A stretch of 64,000 nucleotides of DNA from Verrucomicrobiota bacterium (GCA_018970725.1 JAGWVU010000005.1:1-64000), one strand, 5' to 3'. Shown: positions 34,021 through 45,418, counted from the first letter of the stretch. Numbers and translations are program-made. The notes: generated by a model from the sequence alone, not told the origin.

Positions 34021-35322
34021 TCAGATTATGGTGTTTGAAGGAATCACCGCGCCCTTGGGGACCACGACGATGCCGTCCCGGATGTAGTAATTTTCCCCAT
34101 CCAACTCGGACGGCTTGCCTTCGGGGTTGATGATCACGTGATTGCCGATCCGCGCGTTTTTGTCGACGATCGCCCGGCGGATGAAGCAATGGCTGCCAAT
34201 CCCGACTGGCGGGAGATGCGTCTCCATCTCGCTCGCAGGCCGCTCCTTTTCGTAAAAGTCGGCCCCCATGATGACGGAATCGACGATGTGCGTCTTCGAC
34301 TCGATCAGGGAGCGGACGCCAAGAATCGACCGTTCGATTCTGGCGTCGGTGATGATGCAGCCGTCGGAAACGATCGACTGTTCGATGTGGGCCGCGTTGA
34401 TTTTGCTGCCGGGAAGAAAGCGCGGGTTGGTGTAGATGGGGCTGCGGGCGTCGAAGAAATCGTAATCCGGAACGATTTTGGCGAGGTCGAGGTTGGCCTC
34501 GAAGAAGGACCGGATGGTTCCGATGTCCTCCCAGTAGCCCTGGAAGACGTGGCTGAGGACGTCGTAACGTCCGATGGCCTGCGGGATGATGTGCTTGCCA
34601 AAGTCGGCGAGATCGTTGTCCAGGCATTCCTCGAGGACCGACTTGTTGAACAGGTAGATGCCCATGGAGGCGAGGTAACGGTCCTGCCCGGCTTCCAGCT
34701 TTGCGGTCTGCAGCTGCGCGGGAGACATCCGCAAGCCATCCAGGATCTCCTCCTGTTTCGGTTTCTCGACAAAGCGCCGGATGCGCCCGTCCTCATCCGT
34801 CGCCATGATGCCGAATCCCTTGGCCGCCTCGCGCCCGACGGGGATGGTGGCGATGGTGATGTCCGCCCGGGCCTCGAGGTGACGGGACAAAACCTCGCCG
34901 AAATCCATCCGGTAGAGCTGGTCGCCACTGAGGATGAGGAAATACTCGAACGGTTCGCGGAGGAAGTAACGGAGATTCTTGCGGACGGCATCGGCAGTTC
35001 CCTCATACCAGGTGCTGCCCTGGGGCGTCTGCTGCGCGGCCAGAATCTCGACGAAGTTCGGCCGGAAGTGATCGAACCGGTAGGCCGAGTTGATGTGCCG
35101 GTGCAACGAAACGCTGTTGAACTGGGTGAGGACGTAAATTTGGAACAGGCCCGAGTTGAGGCAATTGCTGATGGGGATGTCCACCAACCGGTATTTCCCG
35201 CCGAGCGGCACCGCCGGTTTAGACCGATCCTTGGTCAACGGGAACAAACGGGTTCCGGCCCCGCCTCCCATCACGATCGAGAGCGTTTGCTGCTGGGCCT
35301 TCTGTAGAGTAGACTCATCCAT
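34021..35322 (-). CDS. glgC: glucose-1-phosphate adenylyltransferase
   Basis: A 433-residue ADP-glucose pyrophosphorylase of glycogen synthesis. MGGGAGTRLFPLTKDRSKPAVP is the nucleotide-binding start, GTADAVRKN and LSGDQLYRMDF follow, and FVEKPKQEE is the sugar-phosphate site. A beta-helix C-terminal domain ends in DGIVVVPKGAVIPSNT, which looks more like cyanobacterial and plant enzymes than E. coli GlgC. It diverges from glmS across 113 bases. Confidence 0.95.
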   Translation of the reverse strand: MDESTLQKAQQQTLSIVMGGGAGTRLFPLTKDRSKPAVPLGGKYRLVDIPISNCLNSGLFQIYVLTQFNSVSLHRHINSAYRFDHFRPNFVEILAAQQTPQGSTWYEGTADAVRKNLRYFLREPFEYFLILSGDQLYRMDFGEVLSRHLEARADITIATIPVGREAAKGFGIMATDEDGRIRRFVEKPKQEEILDGLRMSPAQLQTAKLEAGQDRYLASMGIYLFNKSVLEECLDNDLADFGKHIIPQAIGRYDVLSHVFQGYWEDIGTIRSFFEANLDLAKIVPDYDFFDARSPIYTNPRFLPGSKINAAHIEQSIVSDGCIITDARIERSILGVRSLIESKTHIVDSVIMGADFYEKERPASEMETHLPPVGIGSHCFIRRAIVDKNARIGNHVIINPEGKPSELDGENYYIRDGIVVVPKGAVIPSNTII

Positions 35323-35435
35323 GGTTTCAAGTCGTGGGAACTAAAGCTTGCCGGGAAAAGAAAACAAATGAACTGGGGACAGAGCGCAGGCCCGCCTCGT
35401 TCGCTTAAACGACCTCTCTCAGAATCACAACTACT

Positions 35436-37289
<1,854 letters not shown>

Positions 37290-37317
37290 GTTCCCTGCCC
37301 ACTGAAAAACCGCTCCC

Positions 37318-37791
37318 GTGGAACAGCCCGAACCGCCCTCCAGCGTCACCCTGCCTCCAGGCACCCCCGTCGTCCAACTCTCGGTCTTCCTCGAGAACCG
37401 GGTCGGCGCCCTCCTCTCCATCGTGCGCACCATCAATGATTGCCACGTCGATGTCGTCGGACTTTCGGTGGTCGATTCCATGGATGTGACCATCGTCCGG
37501 CTCATTCTCACTGATCCGGATGCCGTCGGAACCGTTTTCATCGAGCGGGGCATCCCGTTTTCCGAGACCCGGCTGACCGTGGTCCAGTTGGACGAAGGAG
37601 CCCACGGGCTTTCGGACTGCCTCACCGCCCTTCTCCAAGGGGAGACCAACATTCATTTCAGTTATCCCCTCCTTTCCCGTCCCAACGGCAAGGCCGCGCT
37701 CGCGCTGTGCCTGGAGGACAACGAGTTCGGCATCTCCGTCTTGCGCCGGAGCGGGTTCACCCTGCTCTCCCAGGAGGACTTGAGCCGCTGA
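37318..37791 (+). CDS. ACT-domain protein
   Basis: A 157-residue protein from a GTG, 28 bases after glmS. VVQLSVFLENRVGALLSIVRTI is an ACT-domain ligand-binding strand-helix start, and a second half with LCLEDNEFGISVLRRSG may be a second ACT-like unit. ACT domains bind amino acids and regulate enzymes in trans or cis. No catalytic domain is attached. Its place after glmS suggests a regulator of amino-sugar or amino-acid supply, which is inference. Confidence 0.82.
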   Translation: MEQPEPPSSVTLPPGTPVVQLSVFLENRVGALLSIVRTINDCHVDVVGLSVVDSMDVTIVRLILTDPDAVGTVFIERGIPFSETRLTVVQLDEGAHGLSDCLTALLQGETNIHFSYPLLSRPNGKAALALCLEDNEFGISVLRRSGFTLLSQEDLSR

Positions 37792-37804
37792 CCCCGGATC
37801 CCGC

Positions 37805-39316
37805 TCAGCCCGGAAAATCCGGCGCGCGCACCTGCTGGACGCGGATCTTCCGCGTCGCCAAGGCCTTCTCGAATGCGGCCCAAAGCCCGGCTCCCGAGCG
37901 ACCGGAGAACAACTTCAGCCTGGCTTCCTCCTCGGCGGCCTTCACATCCACGGGCACATTCCCGTCCGGATTGTCCGCCAGAATCGGCGGCGGCGCCGGT
38001 TTGGGGGGCGGCTCGGGAGGCGCGCCCGGCCGCGGCCCGGGATCGATCCGCTCCGCCGCGGCGAACCCGGCGCGGACCTGCTGGTTGTAAACCTCGACCT
38101 TCTGGTTGTAGGCCACCGTCTCCATCCGGTGAAGGATCAAAGCCTTGTTGTAGGCTTCCGCCCACCCGATCAGTTCCCGGCGGTGGCGCTCGACCGCCTC
38201 GTTGTATTCCGCCACGTAACGCTCCCGTTTGAGTTCCCACCCGCGGGTCTCATGAAAGTAGCGGATGAGGGACGCCGCATCCCCCCCGCCATCGAGATGC
38301 GCGAGGTAATACAGCAGCAGGAGCCCGGACCGGTAGAAGAGGCCGGCGTTGCCCGCTCCCGACACCGCGCGCGACCAACGGCCGTGGCTGATCTCCATGA
38401 GTTCCCCGGGAGCGAGAACATCGACCGCCAACCATCCGCCACTGGTCGGAACGGCTCCCCCCGCCCGAAGCAGATGCTCGCGGATCCCCTCGTCGATCCG
38501 CTCGAAATCAAAGCGGCTCGACGAAAACGGAACCGCGGAAAGATACTCGGCCATGCCCTCGCAAAACCAGATCGGGAACACATCGAGCCAACGGTGCATC
38601 AACTGGTGCGTGATCTCATGCACCAGCGGGGACGGCTCGAATGTCTCCGGGTTGAAGGCCACCTGCTCGCCGATCACCCGGACGCCCAACGAAGCCAAGG
38701 GCACGAGGATCTCCCGGCTCGCCGGAAGATAGACCCCACCCGAGCCCTCGATGCCACCGGCCGAGAGAAAGTCCGCGTGTTGCCGGAACAGACGCACCCC
38801 GAAACGCCCCTCGTCCTTGGGCCCGGAGATGCGCATCGGAAGGATGCCGATGACCTGGTGCGTGGCCTCGAAAATCCTTGCGTATTGGTTGATCAAGCTC
38901 GGCGCCAGTTTCACATCCGCCCGGAAGGAGAAATGCGGGGTCCGGTAAACACGCCCCCCGCCTTCCCCGGCCACCTCTTCCACCGAAAACTCCTCCGCCG
39001 CCACCACCTCCCCGGGCCATCCCGGCACCGGAAGCGGTTCTCCGGGGGGCGCGAAAAGATGCTTCCGCCCGGCCACATACTCCTGATCCGCAGCGGTGAG
39101 ATTCCCCACCGGCATCTCGATGACCTTTCCGTCGAACAGCAGACGCAACTTCACCGAACCGTTCTCCCAACCGACCATGCGCGCCCGGATCTGATTCGAC
39201 CGGGAATCGGTCCAGTCCCGGAAAGGAAGATCCTCCCCCCGCACGGAAACCAGACCGGCCGCCGCCAACGTCAACAAGGCCAGCGGACGCAGCCATGCCG
39301 GAAAGAGTGTGCACAT
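37805..39316 (-). CDS. secreted protein with SLA1-homology domain and HExxH peptidase-like domain
   Basis: A 503-residue protein with a signal peptide (about residues 1-27). Residues about 30-80 (FRDWTDSRSNQIRARMVGW and PVGNLTAADQEYVAG) match the SLA1 homology domain common in Planctomycetota and Verrucomicrobiota secreted proteins. Further on, LVHEITHQLMHRW carries HExxH, and FCEGMAEYLS about 20 residues later supplies the third Glu of a gluzincin zinc site. The tail is long, helical and Pro/Glu-rich. It is probably an extracytoplasmic metallopeptidase; substrate unknown. It converges with the ACT gene across 13 bases. Confidence 0.82.
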   Translation of the reverse strand: MCTLFPAWLRPLALLTLAAAGLVSVRGEDLPFRDWTDSRSNQIRARMVGWENGSVKLRLLFDGKVIEMPVGNLTAADQEYVAGRKHLFAPPGEPLPVPGWPGEVVAAEEFSVEEVAGEGGGRVYRTPHFSFRADVKLAPSLINQYARIFEATHQVIGILPMRISGPKDEGRFGVRLFRQHADFLSAGGIEGSGGVYLPASREILVPLASLGVRVIGEQVAFNPETFEPSPLVHEITHQLMHRWLDVFPIWFCEGMAEYLSAVPFSSSRFDFERIDEGIREHLLRAGGAVPTSGGWLAVDVLAPGELMEISHGRWSRAVSGAGNAGLFYRSGLLLLYYLAHLDGGGDAASLIRYFHETRGWELKRERYVAEYNEAVERHRRELIGWAEAYNKALILHRMETVAYNQKVEVYNQQVRAGFAAAERIDPGPRPGAPPEPPPKPAPPPILADNPDGNVPVDVKAAEEEARLKLFSGRSGAGLWAAFEKALATRKIRVQQVRAPDFPG

Positions 39317-39427
39317 TGCTCGCTTTGAGTGTATCCCATCCCCCCGTTCACGCCAAGGGAATCGTTTTTTTCAAACGAATGTGCGACTTGGCGCCGCGGG
39401 TGGAGTTGAATCAAGCAGCCAGACCGG

Positions 39428-39823
39428 ATGAAGGAGCCACGCCATACGGAAAACAAATCGTCGCCGGACGCCCCGCTCAGCGAGGAAACCGACGGCGTGT
39501 GGCAACTGCTCGCGAAATCACCGCCCCACCCCGCTCCCCCGTGGTTCGTCCTGAGGACGGTGCGCGCCGCCCGGGAGGAACCGGCCATCTCGCGAATGCC
39601 CCTCTGGTGGGCCCATGCCTGGGCTCCCGCCACTTTGATCGTAACCCTCGGGCTGATCCTCCGGTTCACCCTCCCCCTCCCGGTCCAACCTCGGATTTCC
39701 GAAGAATCCCGGAGCACGGAGCTGCTCCGCGAAGAACTCCACTTGATGACTTACGTCGATGAGTTGCTGACCGTTTCCGATCCGGCCACGCTGGATGACG
39801 CGGGGTTGGCCGAACTGTTCTGA
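39428..39823 (+). CDS. small single-pass membrane protein of unknown function
   Basis: A 131-residue protein with a polar N-terminus, one membrane segment near residues 64-84 (APATLIVTLGLILRFTLPL) and an acidic helical C-terminus. The layout resembles small anti-sigma-like or accessory membrane proteins of Verrucomicrobiota, but no sigma gene precedes it. Its last 73 bases are antisense to the end of the WecA/MraY-like gene. I cannot assign a role. Confidence 0.6.
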   Translation: MKEPRHTENKSSPDAPLSEETDGVWQLLAKSPPHPAPPWFVLRTVRAAREEPAISRMPLWWAHAWAPATLIVTLGLILRFTLPLPVQPRISEESRSTELLREELHLMTYVDELLTVSDPATLDDAGLAELF

Positions 39824-40812
39824 GCCGCGCCCCCCGGAGTGGGCCGGACGGCAAGATACCAGATCACGGCCGCGCCCGCCGCCAGCACCTGGAGGAGCGC
39901 CCCCCATCCGTCGCCCCCGCTCCGCAGGGCTTGCCATGCGACGGCCCCCGACAGGACCGTGCCAAGGTGCAACACGATCGTCACCACGGGCCCTTTCCAG
40001 CCGAGGGCCAGCAACTGGTGGTGGATATGTTCCGCGTCCCCCCGGAGAACCGGGCGCCGCCGCAGCAGCCTCCGCAGAAAGGCGTGGACGGTGTCCAGCA
40101 GAGGCACGCAAAGAACCGTCGCCAGAAACGGAATGCCGCGCCCGTCCTCCCGGACCAAGGCCCAGGCCGCGAACAAAAAACCCGACAGGTAGGCCCCACC
40201 ATCCCCCAAAAACATCCGGGCCCGGGGAAAGTTGAACAGGAGAAATCCGGCGGCCGCACCGGCCATTCCCCAGGCCATCCCGCCACCACCGGGCGTCAGG
40301 ACCGACAAAAACCCCATGCCGATCATCACGATGCCCGTAGCGAGCCCGTCCAGCCCGTCGATCAGGTTCATCGCATTGGTCCAACCGACCAGCCAAAGGA
40401 GAGTGAACGAGAACGACAGCATCCAGGGTAAATCGACGGCCGTCCCTGAAAAAAACGGCCAGCTCTCGATCCGTAATCCGAGGGCATGGGTCAAAGCGGC
40501 GGCGGCCACTTGAACAAGCAACTTCCGACGGCTGTCGACCCTCACCAGATCGTCACAAAAGCCCAGTAAGAACAGCAGAACGCCCCCAAGCCAGATGGCG
40601 GCCGGTTGTCCTTGGAACCAACCGATGACAATCCATGCGACGAATAGCGCCAGCCCACCGGTCCGCGGCTTCGGCCCCAAGTGCATCTTGCGCGCTTCAT
40701 CCGGATGGTCCAAACCCCATCCGGGCCGCCGGGAGAGCAGGGCCCATGCGCACAGCGCGGAGAGACCGCTTCCGAGAAAAAAGAGGGGGGCATTGGCTTG
40801 GAGACCGATCAT
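39751..40812 (-). CDS. WecA/MraY-like undecaprenyl-phosphate sugar-1-phosphate transferase
   Basis: A 353-residue membrane enzyme of the polyprenyl-phosphate GlcNAc/MurNAc-pentapeptide transferase family. HPDEARKMHLGPKPRTGG is the N-terminal motif, FCDDLVRVD the first Asp pair, NLIDGLDGLA and MFLGDGGAY the catalytic/Mg motifs, and DAEHIHHQL the C-terminal His loop. WecA-type is favoured over MraY because no mur genes adjoin. It would start glycan assembly on undecaprenyl phosphate, and it diverges from the glycan gene run across 118 bases. Confidence 0.93.
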   Translation of the reverse strand: MIGLQANAPLFFLGSGLSALCAWALLSRRPGWGLDHPDEARKMHLGPKPRTGGLALFVAWIVIGWFQGQPAAIWLGGVLLFLLGFCDDLVRVDSRRKLLVQVAAAALTHALGLRIESWPFFSGTAVDLPWMLSFSFTLLWLVGWTNAMNLIDGLDGLATGIVMIGMGFLSVLTPGGGGMAWGMAGAAAGFLLFNFPRARMFLGDGGAYLSGFLFAAWALVREDGRGIPFLATVLCVPLLDTVHAFLRRLLRRRPVLRGDAEHIHHQLLALGWKGPVVTIVLHLGTVLSGAVAWQALRSGGDGWGALLQVLAAGAAVIWYLAVRPTPGGAAQNSSANPASSSVAGSETVSNSST

Positions 40813-40930
40813 GCGGGAACCATCTGGGACATACCGTCGCCGCCCTTACACCAGAACTTCAACCGATTGTTGCACGGGTCCGCCATTTTCCGCGCATTCC
40901 GCGTGATTCCATGTTACCGGGTGCGCGGCG

Positions 40931-42121
40931 ATGAGTCCGGATTGGATCTGCAGTCAGCTGGGAGCCCGGGAGCACTACGCGATTCCCCGCGCCCTGCATC
41001 GCGCCGGAAGGTTGCGGGAGCTGCACACCGATCTTTGGTCGGCCGGACTCTGGCGCCATGCCCGCTTCCTCGGTGCCCCGGGACGTGATTTGGCCGGGCG
41101 GTTCCATCCGGAATTGGACCGGGCCGCGGTGCGCGCCCACCCGTTCACCGCCATCCCGATGGTGGGAGCCGCCCGACTCGGCCGGGCCGCCGATTTCGCC
41201 GGGAACGTCTTCCGCCAAAGTCTCCGGCTCGACCGGATGACCGCGGATCGTCTGCGTGCTCCGGGGATTTTCTTCAGCTACACCGGGACGTTTCTTGAGT
41301 CGGCCGCGCGCATCCAGGAACTCGGGGGCCGGGCCATCCTCGGTCAGGTCGATCCAGCCGCCACCGAGGAGGAGATCGTGGCGCGGGAGAGAGAGCGCCA
41401 CCCGGGTTGGGAACCGGGCGCGGTCCCACCGCCTCCCGGCTGGACGGAGCGGCGTCGCGCCGAGTGGGACCGCGCGGATCTGGTTGTGGTGAACTCCGCA
41501 TGGTCGCGGACCTGCCTCGAACAACAGGGAGTGCCGCCGTCGAAACTACGGGTGGTTCCTCTGGCCTACGATCCGCCCACCGAAACGGCTCGGGCCAGGG
41601 TTCGGGCCCGGGGGGCCGGAGTGCGGGTTCTCTGGCTGGGGCAGGTCATCCTGCGCAAAGGAATTGCCTGTCTGCTCGAGTCCGCCCGCCGCTTGTCCGC
41701 CCTTCCCGTGGAGTTTGTCATCGCCGGCCCCATCGGGATCTCGCCCGCGGCGGTGGCGGCGGCACCGGAGAACGTCCGCTTTCTCGGACCGATTTCCCGG
41801 ACGCTCGTCTCCCGGGTCTACGCCGGAGCCGATCTCTTCGTGCTGCCAACCTTGTCCGACGGATTCGCCATCACCCAACTCGAGGCGATGGCCCATGGAT
41901 TGCCGGTCATCGCGACCCCCCGATGCGGCGAGGTGGTGGTCCCGGGACAGAGCGGGCTCATCGTCCCCCCGGGCGATGCGGAGGCCCTCGCGGCGGCCAT
42001 CGCCGGTCTGGTTCAAAACCGGGAAGCCCTCGCTGCCATGGCTCTCGAGGCTCTCGAACGTTCCAGGCATTTCGGGCTTGACCGGCTGACCGGGGCGTTG
42101 CTGGATCTGCTGCCCGAATGA
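40931..42121 (+). CDS. glycosyltransferase family 4 (group 1)
   Basis: A 396-residue GT-B enzyme. The C-terminal donor domain shows VRVLWLGQVILRKGI, FVIAGPIG, VRFLGPISR, VYAGADLFVLPTLSDGF and AITQLEAMAHGLPVIATP, the E-x7-E region of retaining GT4 enzymes. The N-terminal acceptor domain is divergent. The stop overlaps the sulfotransferase start as ATGA. It probably adds a sugar to the lipid-linked repeat begun by the WecA-like enzyme. Confidence 0.92.
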   Translation: MSPDWICSQLGAREHYAIPRALHRAGRLRELHTDLWSAGLWRHARFLGAPGRDLAGRFHPELDRAAVRAHPFTAIPMVGAARLGRAADFAGNVFRQSLRLDRMTADRLRAPGIFFSYTGTFLESAARIQELGGRAILGQVDPAATEEEIVARERERHPGWEPGAVPPPPGWTERRRAEWDRADLVVVNSAWSRTCLEQQGVPPSKLRVVPLAYDPPTETARARVRARGAGVRVLWLGQVILRKGIACLLESARRLSALPVEFVIAGPIGISPAAVAAAPENVRFLGPISRTLVSRVYAGADLFVLPTLSDGFAITQLEAMAHGLPVIATPRCGEVVVPGQSGLIVPPGDAEALAAAIAGLVQNREALAAMALEALERSRHFGLDRLTGALLDLLPE

Positions 42122-42897
42122 AACCAGGATACCGCCGGATCCGGCCCGATGAGCTCGCGGAAATTGGCGATCCCGTGGTGGTCGCCACCTTCATGCGCTC
42201 GGGCACGCACCTCACCATCGATCTTCTGCGCCGGCAGTTCCGCGCGTTCGAATCCTCGAAGCGCCCTCTTGAACCGCTTGATTCCCTCTATCTTCCGGTG
42301 GACGTCCTTCTTCCGGGTTGGGAACCCCCGGACTGGAGCACGGACCGGGTTTTGGAGGTGTTGCGGCGCCCCCGGCGTCCGGTGATCAAGACGCATTTCC
42401 TCGATCCCGGTCTGACCAACCTCCGCGAAACCCAACCGGTCTTGGCCGATTGGCTGGCCAGCCGCGCCGTGTTCCTCCACGTGACCCGGGATCTCCGCCG
42501 GGTCATTCCCTCGTTGTGGGCCTTTCTCCAGGACTGGCGGCCTCAGGAGAGCGCTCCCTTCGATGAGACGTTCGCCCGGCATTGGATCGGGCAGGCTCTG
42601 GAGCACCGTCAGGCATGGGCGGCACGCGACGATTCGCGTAGCCTCGATTACGGCCAACTCACCGGAGATCCGATGGACAGTCTCCGCCGCCTCGGCGAAT
42701 GGTTGCAGGAACCCCCGCTCCTGCGTCACCCGCTCTTGCCCCGCCCTCTCAAATCCCGCTGGCAATCCCGATTCCTGCGCCTTTGCGCCTGCGGGAGCGA
42801 GTCGACCGCCATTCTGGCATCGCGCGAAACACCGGTTTGGAACCCGGCATGGGATTCTCTTCTGCCGCCACCATGTCCCCGGGAATCCTCCAGTTGA
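42118..42897 (+). CDS. sulfotransferase-family protein
   Basis: A 259-residue protein with both PAPS-binding elements: VVATFMRSGTHLTIDLL (5'-phosphosulfate loop) near residue 21 and HVTRDLRRVIPSLWAF (3'-phosphate motif) near 121. It should transfer sulfate from PAPS to a hydroxyl, here most likely on a glycan. The extreme C-terminus is Pro/Ser-rich and runs 25 bases into the next gene, so the last residues may be poorly conserved. PAPS synthesis genes are not in the window. Confidence 0.85.
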   Translation: MKPGYRRIRPDELAEIGDPVVVATFMRSGTHLTIDLLRRQFRAFESSKRPLEPLDSLYLPVDVLLPGWEPPDWSTDRVLEVLRRPRRPVIKTHFLDPGLTNLRETQPVLADWLASRAVFLHVTRDLRRVIPSLWAFLQDWRPQESAPFDETFARHWIGQALEHRQAWAARDDSRSLDYGQLTGDPMDSLRRLGEWLQEPPLLRHPLLPRPLKSRWQSRFLRLCACGSESTAILASRETPVWNPAWDSLLPPPCPRESSS

Positions 42898-44009
42898 CCG
42901 ACTCCATCTCCCGGCTGGGCGGAGGCGTGGCCGAAAGTGTCCGCGGTCTGACCCGGGGCTTGGTCGCCACGCCGGGCCAGGGTGAGTGGGCCCTTGCGGC
43001 GACATCGGATGCAGCCACCGATCTCGACCGTCATGAGTTCGATCATCTGGAGCGGGTCAAGACCTTCCCGGTTTGCGGTTTCGGTCCGCTGAAGTGGAGC
43101 CGGAAGTTGACCCGCCATCTGGCGGAATCCGAGGCCGACCTGATCCATCTCCACGGGTTGTGGGGGCCCTCCGGCCGGGCCTTGGCGGGTGCCCTGGGTT
43201 CCCGGTCCGATGCCCCGCCCTGGATCATTTCCCCGCATGGCATGCTTGAGCCGTGGGCCATGCGCCAGGGAAAACTGAAACGTCACATCGCTTGGAAACT
43301 TTGGGACGGAAGGATCCTCCACCGCGCGGCCTGCCTCCACGCCCTCTGCTCCGAGGAATGGGTCGGCTTGCGCGCCCTCGGGCTGGAGAACCCGGTCGCC
43401 CTCATTCCCAACGGCGTCGATCTCCCTGCGGAACCGGTCACGTCCTTGGGCGAACCGTTTCTCTTTCTCGGCCGGATCCACCCGAAAAAGGGACTGGCCG
43501 AGTTGATCAACGCCTGGGCCCTGCTTCCGGACCCTCCTCTTTTGCGGATTGCCGGTTGGGACGACGGCGGTCATTTGGAAAGCCTGCGCCGCCTGCGGGA
43601 TGGCCTCGGACTGGCGGAACGGGTGGAATTCACCGGCCCCGCGTTTGGCGCGGCCAAGGAACGCCTCTTCCGCGAGGCCGGGGCCCTGATTCTTCCCAGT
43701 CACAGCGAGGGCTTGCCGATGACGGTGCTGGAAGCATGGGCCTACGGTCTCCCGGTCCTGATGACGGATCATTGCCATCTGCCGGAAGGTTTCACTCTTG
43801 GAGCCGCGCTGCGTGTCGAACCGCTCCCCTTCAGCATCGCCGACGGCATCCGCCAATTTTGCGATCTCCCGGCCTCCGAACGCCTCGCCATGGGAGCGCG
43901 GGGTCGCGCACTGGTGACCGCTAGGTATTCCTGGATCTCGGTGGCCAAATCCTTCCGGTCCGTCTATGACTGGTTGTTGGGCGGGCCCAAGCCTTCTTGT
44001 GTGCAATGA
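42873..44009 (+). CDS. glycosyltransferase family 4
   Basis: A 378-residue GT-B enzyme. ILQLTDSISRLGGGVAESV is the acceptor-domain opening; FLFLGRIHPKKGLAELI, ALILPSHSEGLPMTVLEAW and AYGLPVLMTDHCHLP are donor-domain motifs with the retaining E-x7-E pair. The start is ATG 42873, or possibly ATG 42849 eight codons earlier. It overlaps the sulfotransferase by 25 bases and the polymerase gene by 4. Confidence 0.92.
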   Translation: MSPGILQLTDSISRLGGGVAESVRGLTRGLVATPGQGEWALAATSDAATDLDRHEFDHLERVKTFPVCGFGPLKWSRKLTRHLAESEADLIHLHGLWGPSGRALAGALGSRSDAPPWIISPHGMLEPWAMRQGKLKRHIAWKLWDGRILHRAACLHALCSEEWVGLRALGLENPVALIPNGVDLPAEPVTSLGEPFLFLGRIHPKKGLAELINAWALLPDPPLLRIAGWDDGGHLESLRRLRDGLGLAERVEFTGPAFGAAKERLFREAGALILPSHSEGLPMTVLEAWAYGLPVLMTDHCHLPEGFTLGAALRVEPLPFSIADGIRQFCDLPASERLAMGARGRALVTARYSWISVAKSFRSVYDWLLGGPKPSCVQ

Positions 44010-45418
44010 ACCTTCCCGACTGGCGGTCCACCGCGATCTTTCTCTCCGTCCTCGGCGTGGCGGCCCTCCGCACGACCGGAACCCACGCCACGGTCATGGC
44101 CTCGGAGGTGGCCTGGATCGTCTTGGCCGGCCTCGGTGCCGCGTGTCTCCGTGAGGTCGTCACCCAACCGCCACGCCAATGGTTCCGGCTCGATTTGGCC
44201 GCGCTCGCCGGGGCCTATTACCTCACCCTGGCCGAATTCCTTGCCCCCCAACCCCAATTCGCCGGAGAAGTGACCCCAGCTTCCGCAGCCTTCGCCTTGC
44301 GCCTCGTGTTGCTGGGGTTGGCAGGGCTCGCGCTGGGACGGCATCTGGTCCTGCCAGATGCCCGGAAGGCCCCCTCCGGATGGCCCGACCCGGGAGTCAG
44401 GACATGGACCGCCCTGTTGTGGACCGCTTTCCTTCTGGCCAATCTCCACCTCTTCCTCAGCGTCCAATTCAACCCGGTTACTCTCCTCCGGGAGCTTGCC
44501 GCTCCACGATTCAGTCAGTCCTGGAGCCGTGAGCGCCTCGGGGACGGACGGGCGTTGCTCTCCGAGTGGCAACTCCTCAATTATCTGATCCCTCCGATCA
44601 CCGCCTGGCTCCTCACCCGGAGGGCACCTTCGGCCTGGCATCGCGCCCTCTGCGCCCTTCCCTTCGCCTTCGTCCTGACCATCTCCTTTTGCAGCGGAAC
44701 CCGTTATCTGATGGCGACCCATGCCGCCTCTTTCGCTCTGGCGCTGGCCTGGTCGCTGCCCAGCCTCTCCCGGCTCCATGCCGCTCTCCTGCTTTTTCTC
44801 CCTCTGGCCTTGCTTCTCATCGTCACCGTGGTGGCCTTGCGCTTCCGACACGAGGGACTCGGCCGCACCCTGACCCCGCACCGCACGGAATCGCGGGCGA
44901 TCGCCCCTCCCAAACGATGGATTGTCGATAACAACGTCCGCACCATCGCCAAACTGACGGAGACCTTTCCGGCCCGGCATCCCTATCTCGGCCCCGAAAT
45001 TCCCTGGCTCATGCTCGTCCGGCCGATCCCGCGCGCGTTTTTCCCGGCCAAGCCCACGAAACCGAGCCTTTCGATGGAAGAGATCATCGGGATTCCGCAG
45101 ACCACGATCGCGGCGAGCTTCGTCGGGGAGGGTTTTCTCATGGCGGGAGCGCCCGGAACCTTCCTCTTCGGATTGGGACTGGGAATGCTCTGCGCCCTGT
45201 GGGGCCGGATCCCGGCGGACACCGGCAGCTCCTTTGCCATCATCCTCCACGCCTCCGGCGTCGTCTGGACGTTTCTCGCCCTCCGCAGCCCGATCTGGAT
45301 TTCCGTTGGCTTGTTGCCCTGTGTCGCGCTCTGGTTGACAGTGAAAATTGCATTCCCGGTTGCCCTGCGCCTGCTTCCGGCACAGGGTGGATCGGACCAT
45401 GGACCTCCTCGCCTTTGA
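44006..45418 (+). CDS. Wzy-like O-antigen/exopolysaccharide polymerase
   Basis: A 470-residue membrane protein with about ten to twelve hydrophobic segments and a large polar loop between about residues 290 and 360, the usual layout of Wzy-type polymerases. The ATG at 44006 overlaps the previous stop. Sequence identity in this family is low, so the call depends on topology and on being surrounded by glycosyltransferases. A flippase (Wzx) is not seen in the window. Confidence 0.75.
   Translation: MNLPDWRSTAIFLSVLGVAALRTTGTHATVMASEVAWIVLAGLGAACLREVVTQPPRQWFRLDLAALAGAYYLTLAEFLAPQPQFAGEVTPASAAFALRLVLLGLAGLALGRHLVLPDARKAPSGWPDPGVRTWTALLWTAFLLANLHLFLSVQFNPVTLLRELAAPRFSQSWSRERLGDGRALLSEWQLLNYLIPPITAWLLTRRAPSAWHRALCALPFAFVLTISFCSGTRYLMATHAASFALALAWSLPSLSRLHAALLLFLPLALLLIVTVVALRFRHEGLGRTLTPHRTESRAIAPPKRWIVDNNVRTIAKLTETFPARHPYLGPEIPWLMLVRPIPRAFFPAKPTKPSLSMEEIIGIPQTTIAASFVGEGFLMAGAPGTFLFGLGLGMLCALWGRIPADTGSSFAIILHASGVVWTFLALRSPIWISVGLLPCVALWLTVKIAFPVALRLLPAQGGSDHGPPRL

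Noticed and set aside
35323-35435. Possible glmS ribozyme in the glmS leader
   Set aside because: An agcgc stretch is present, but the conserved core and cleavage context could not be aligned.
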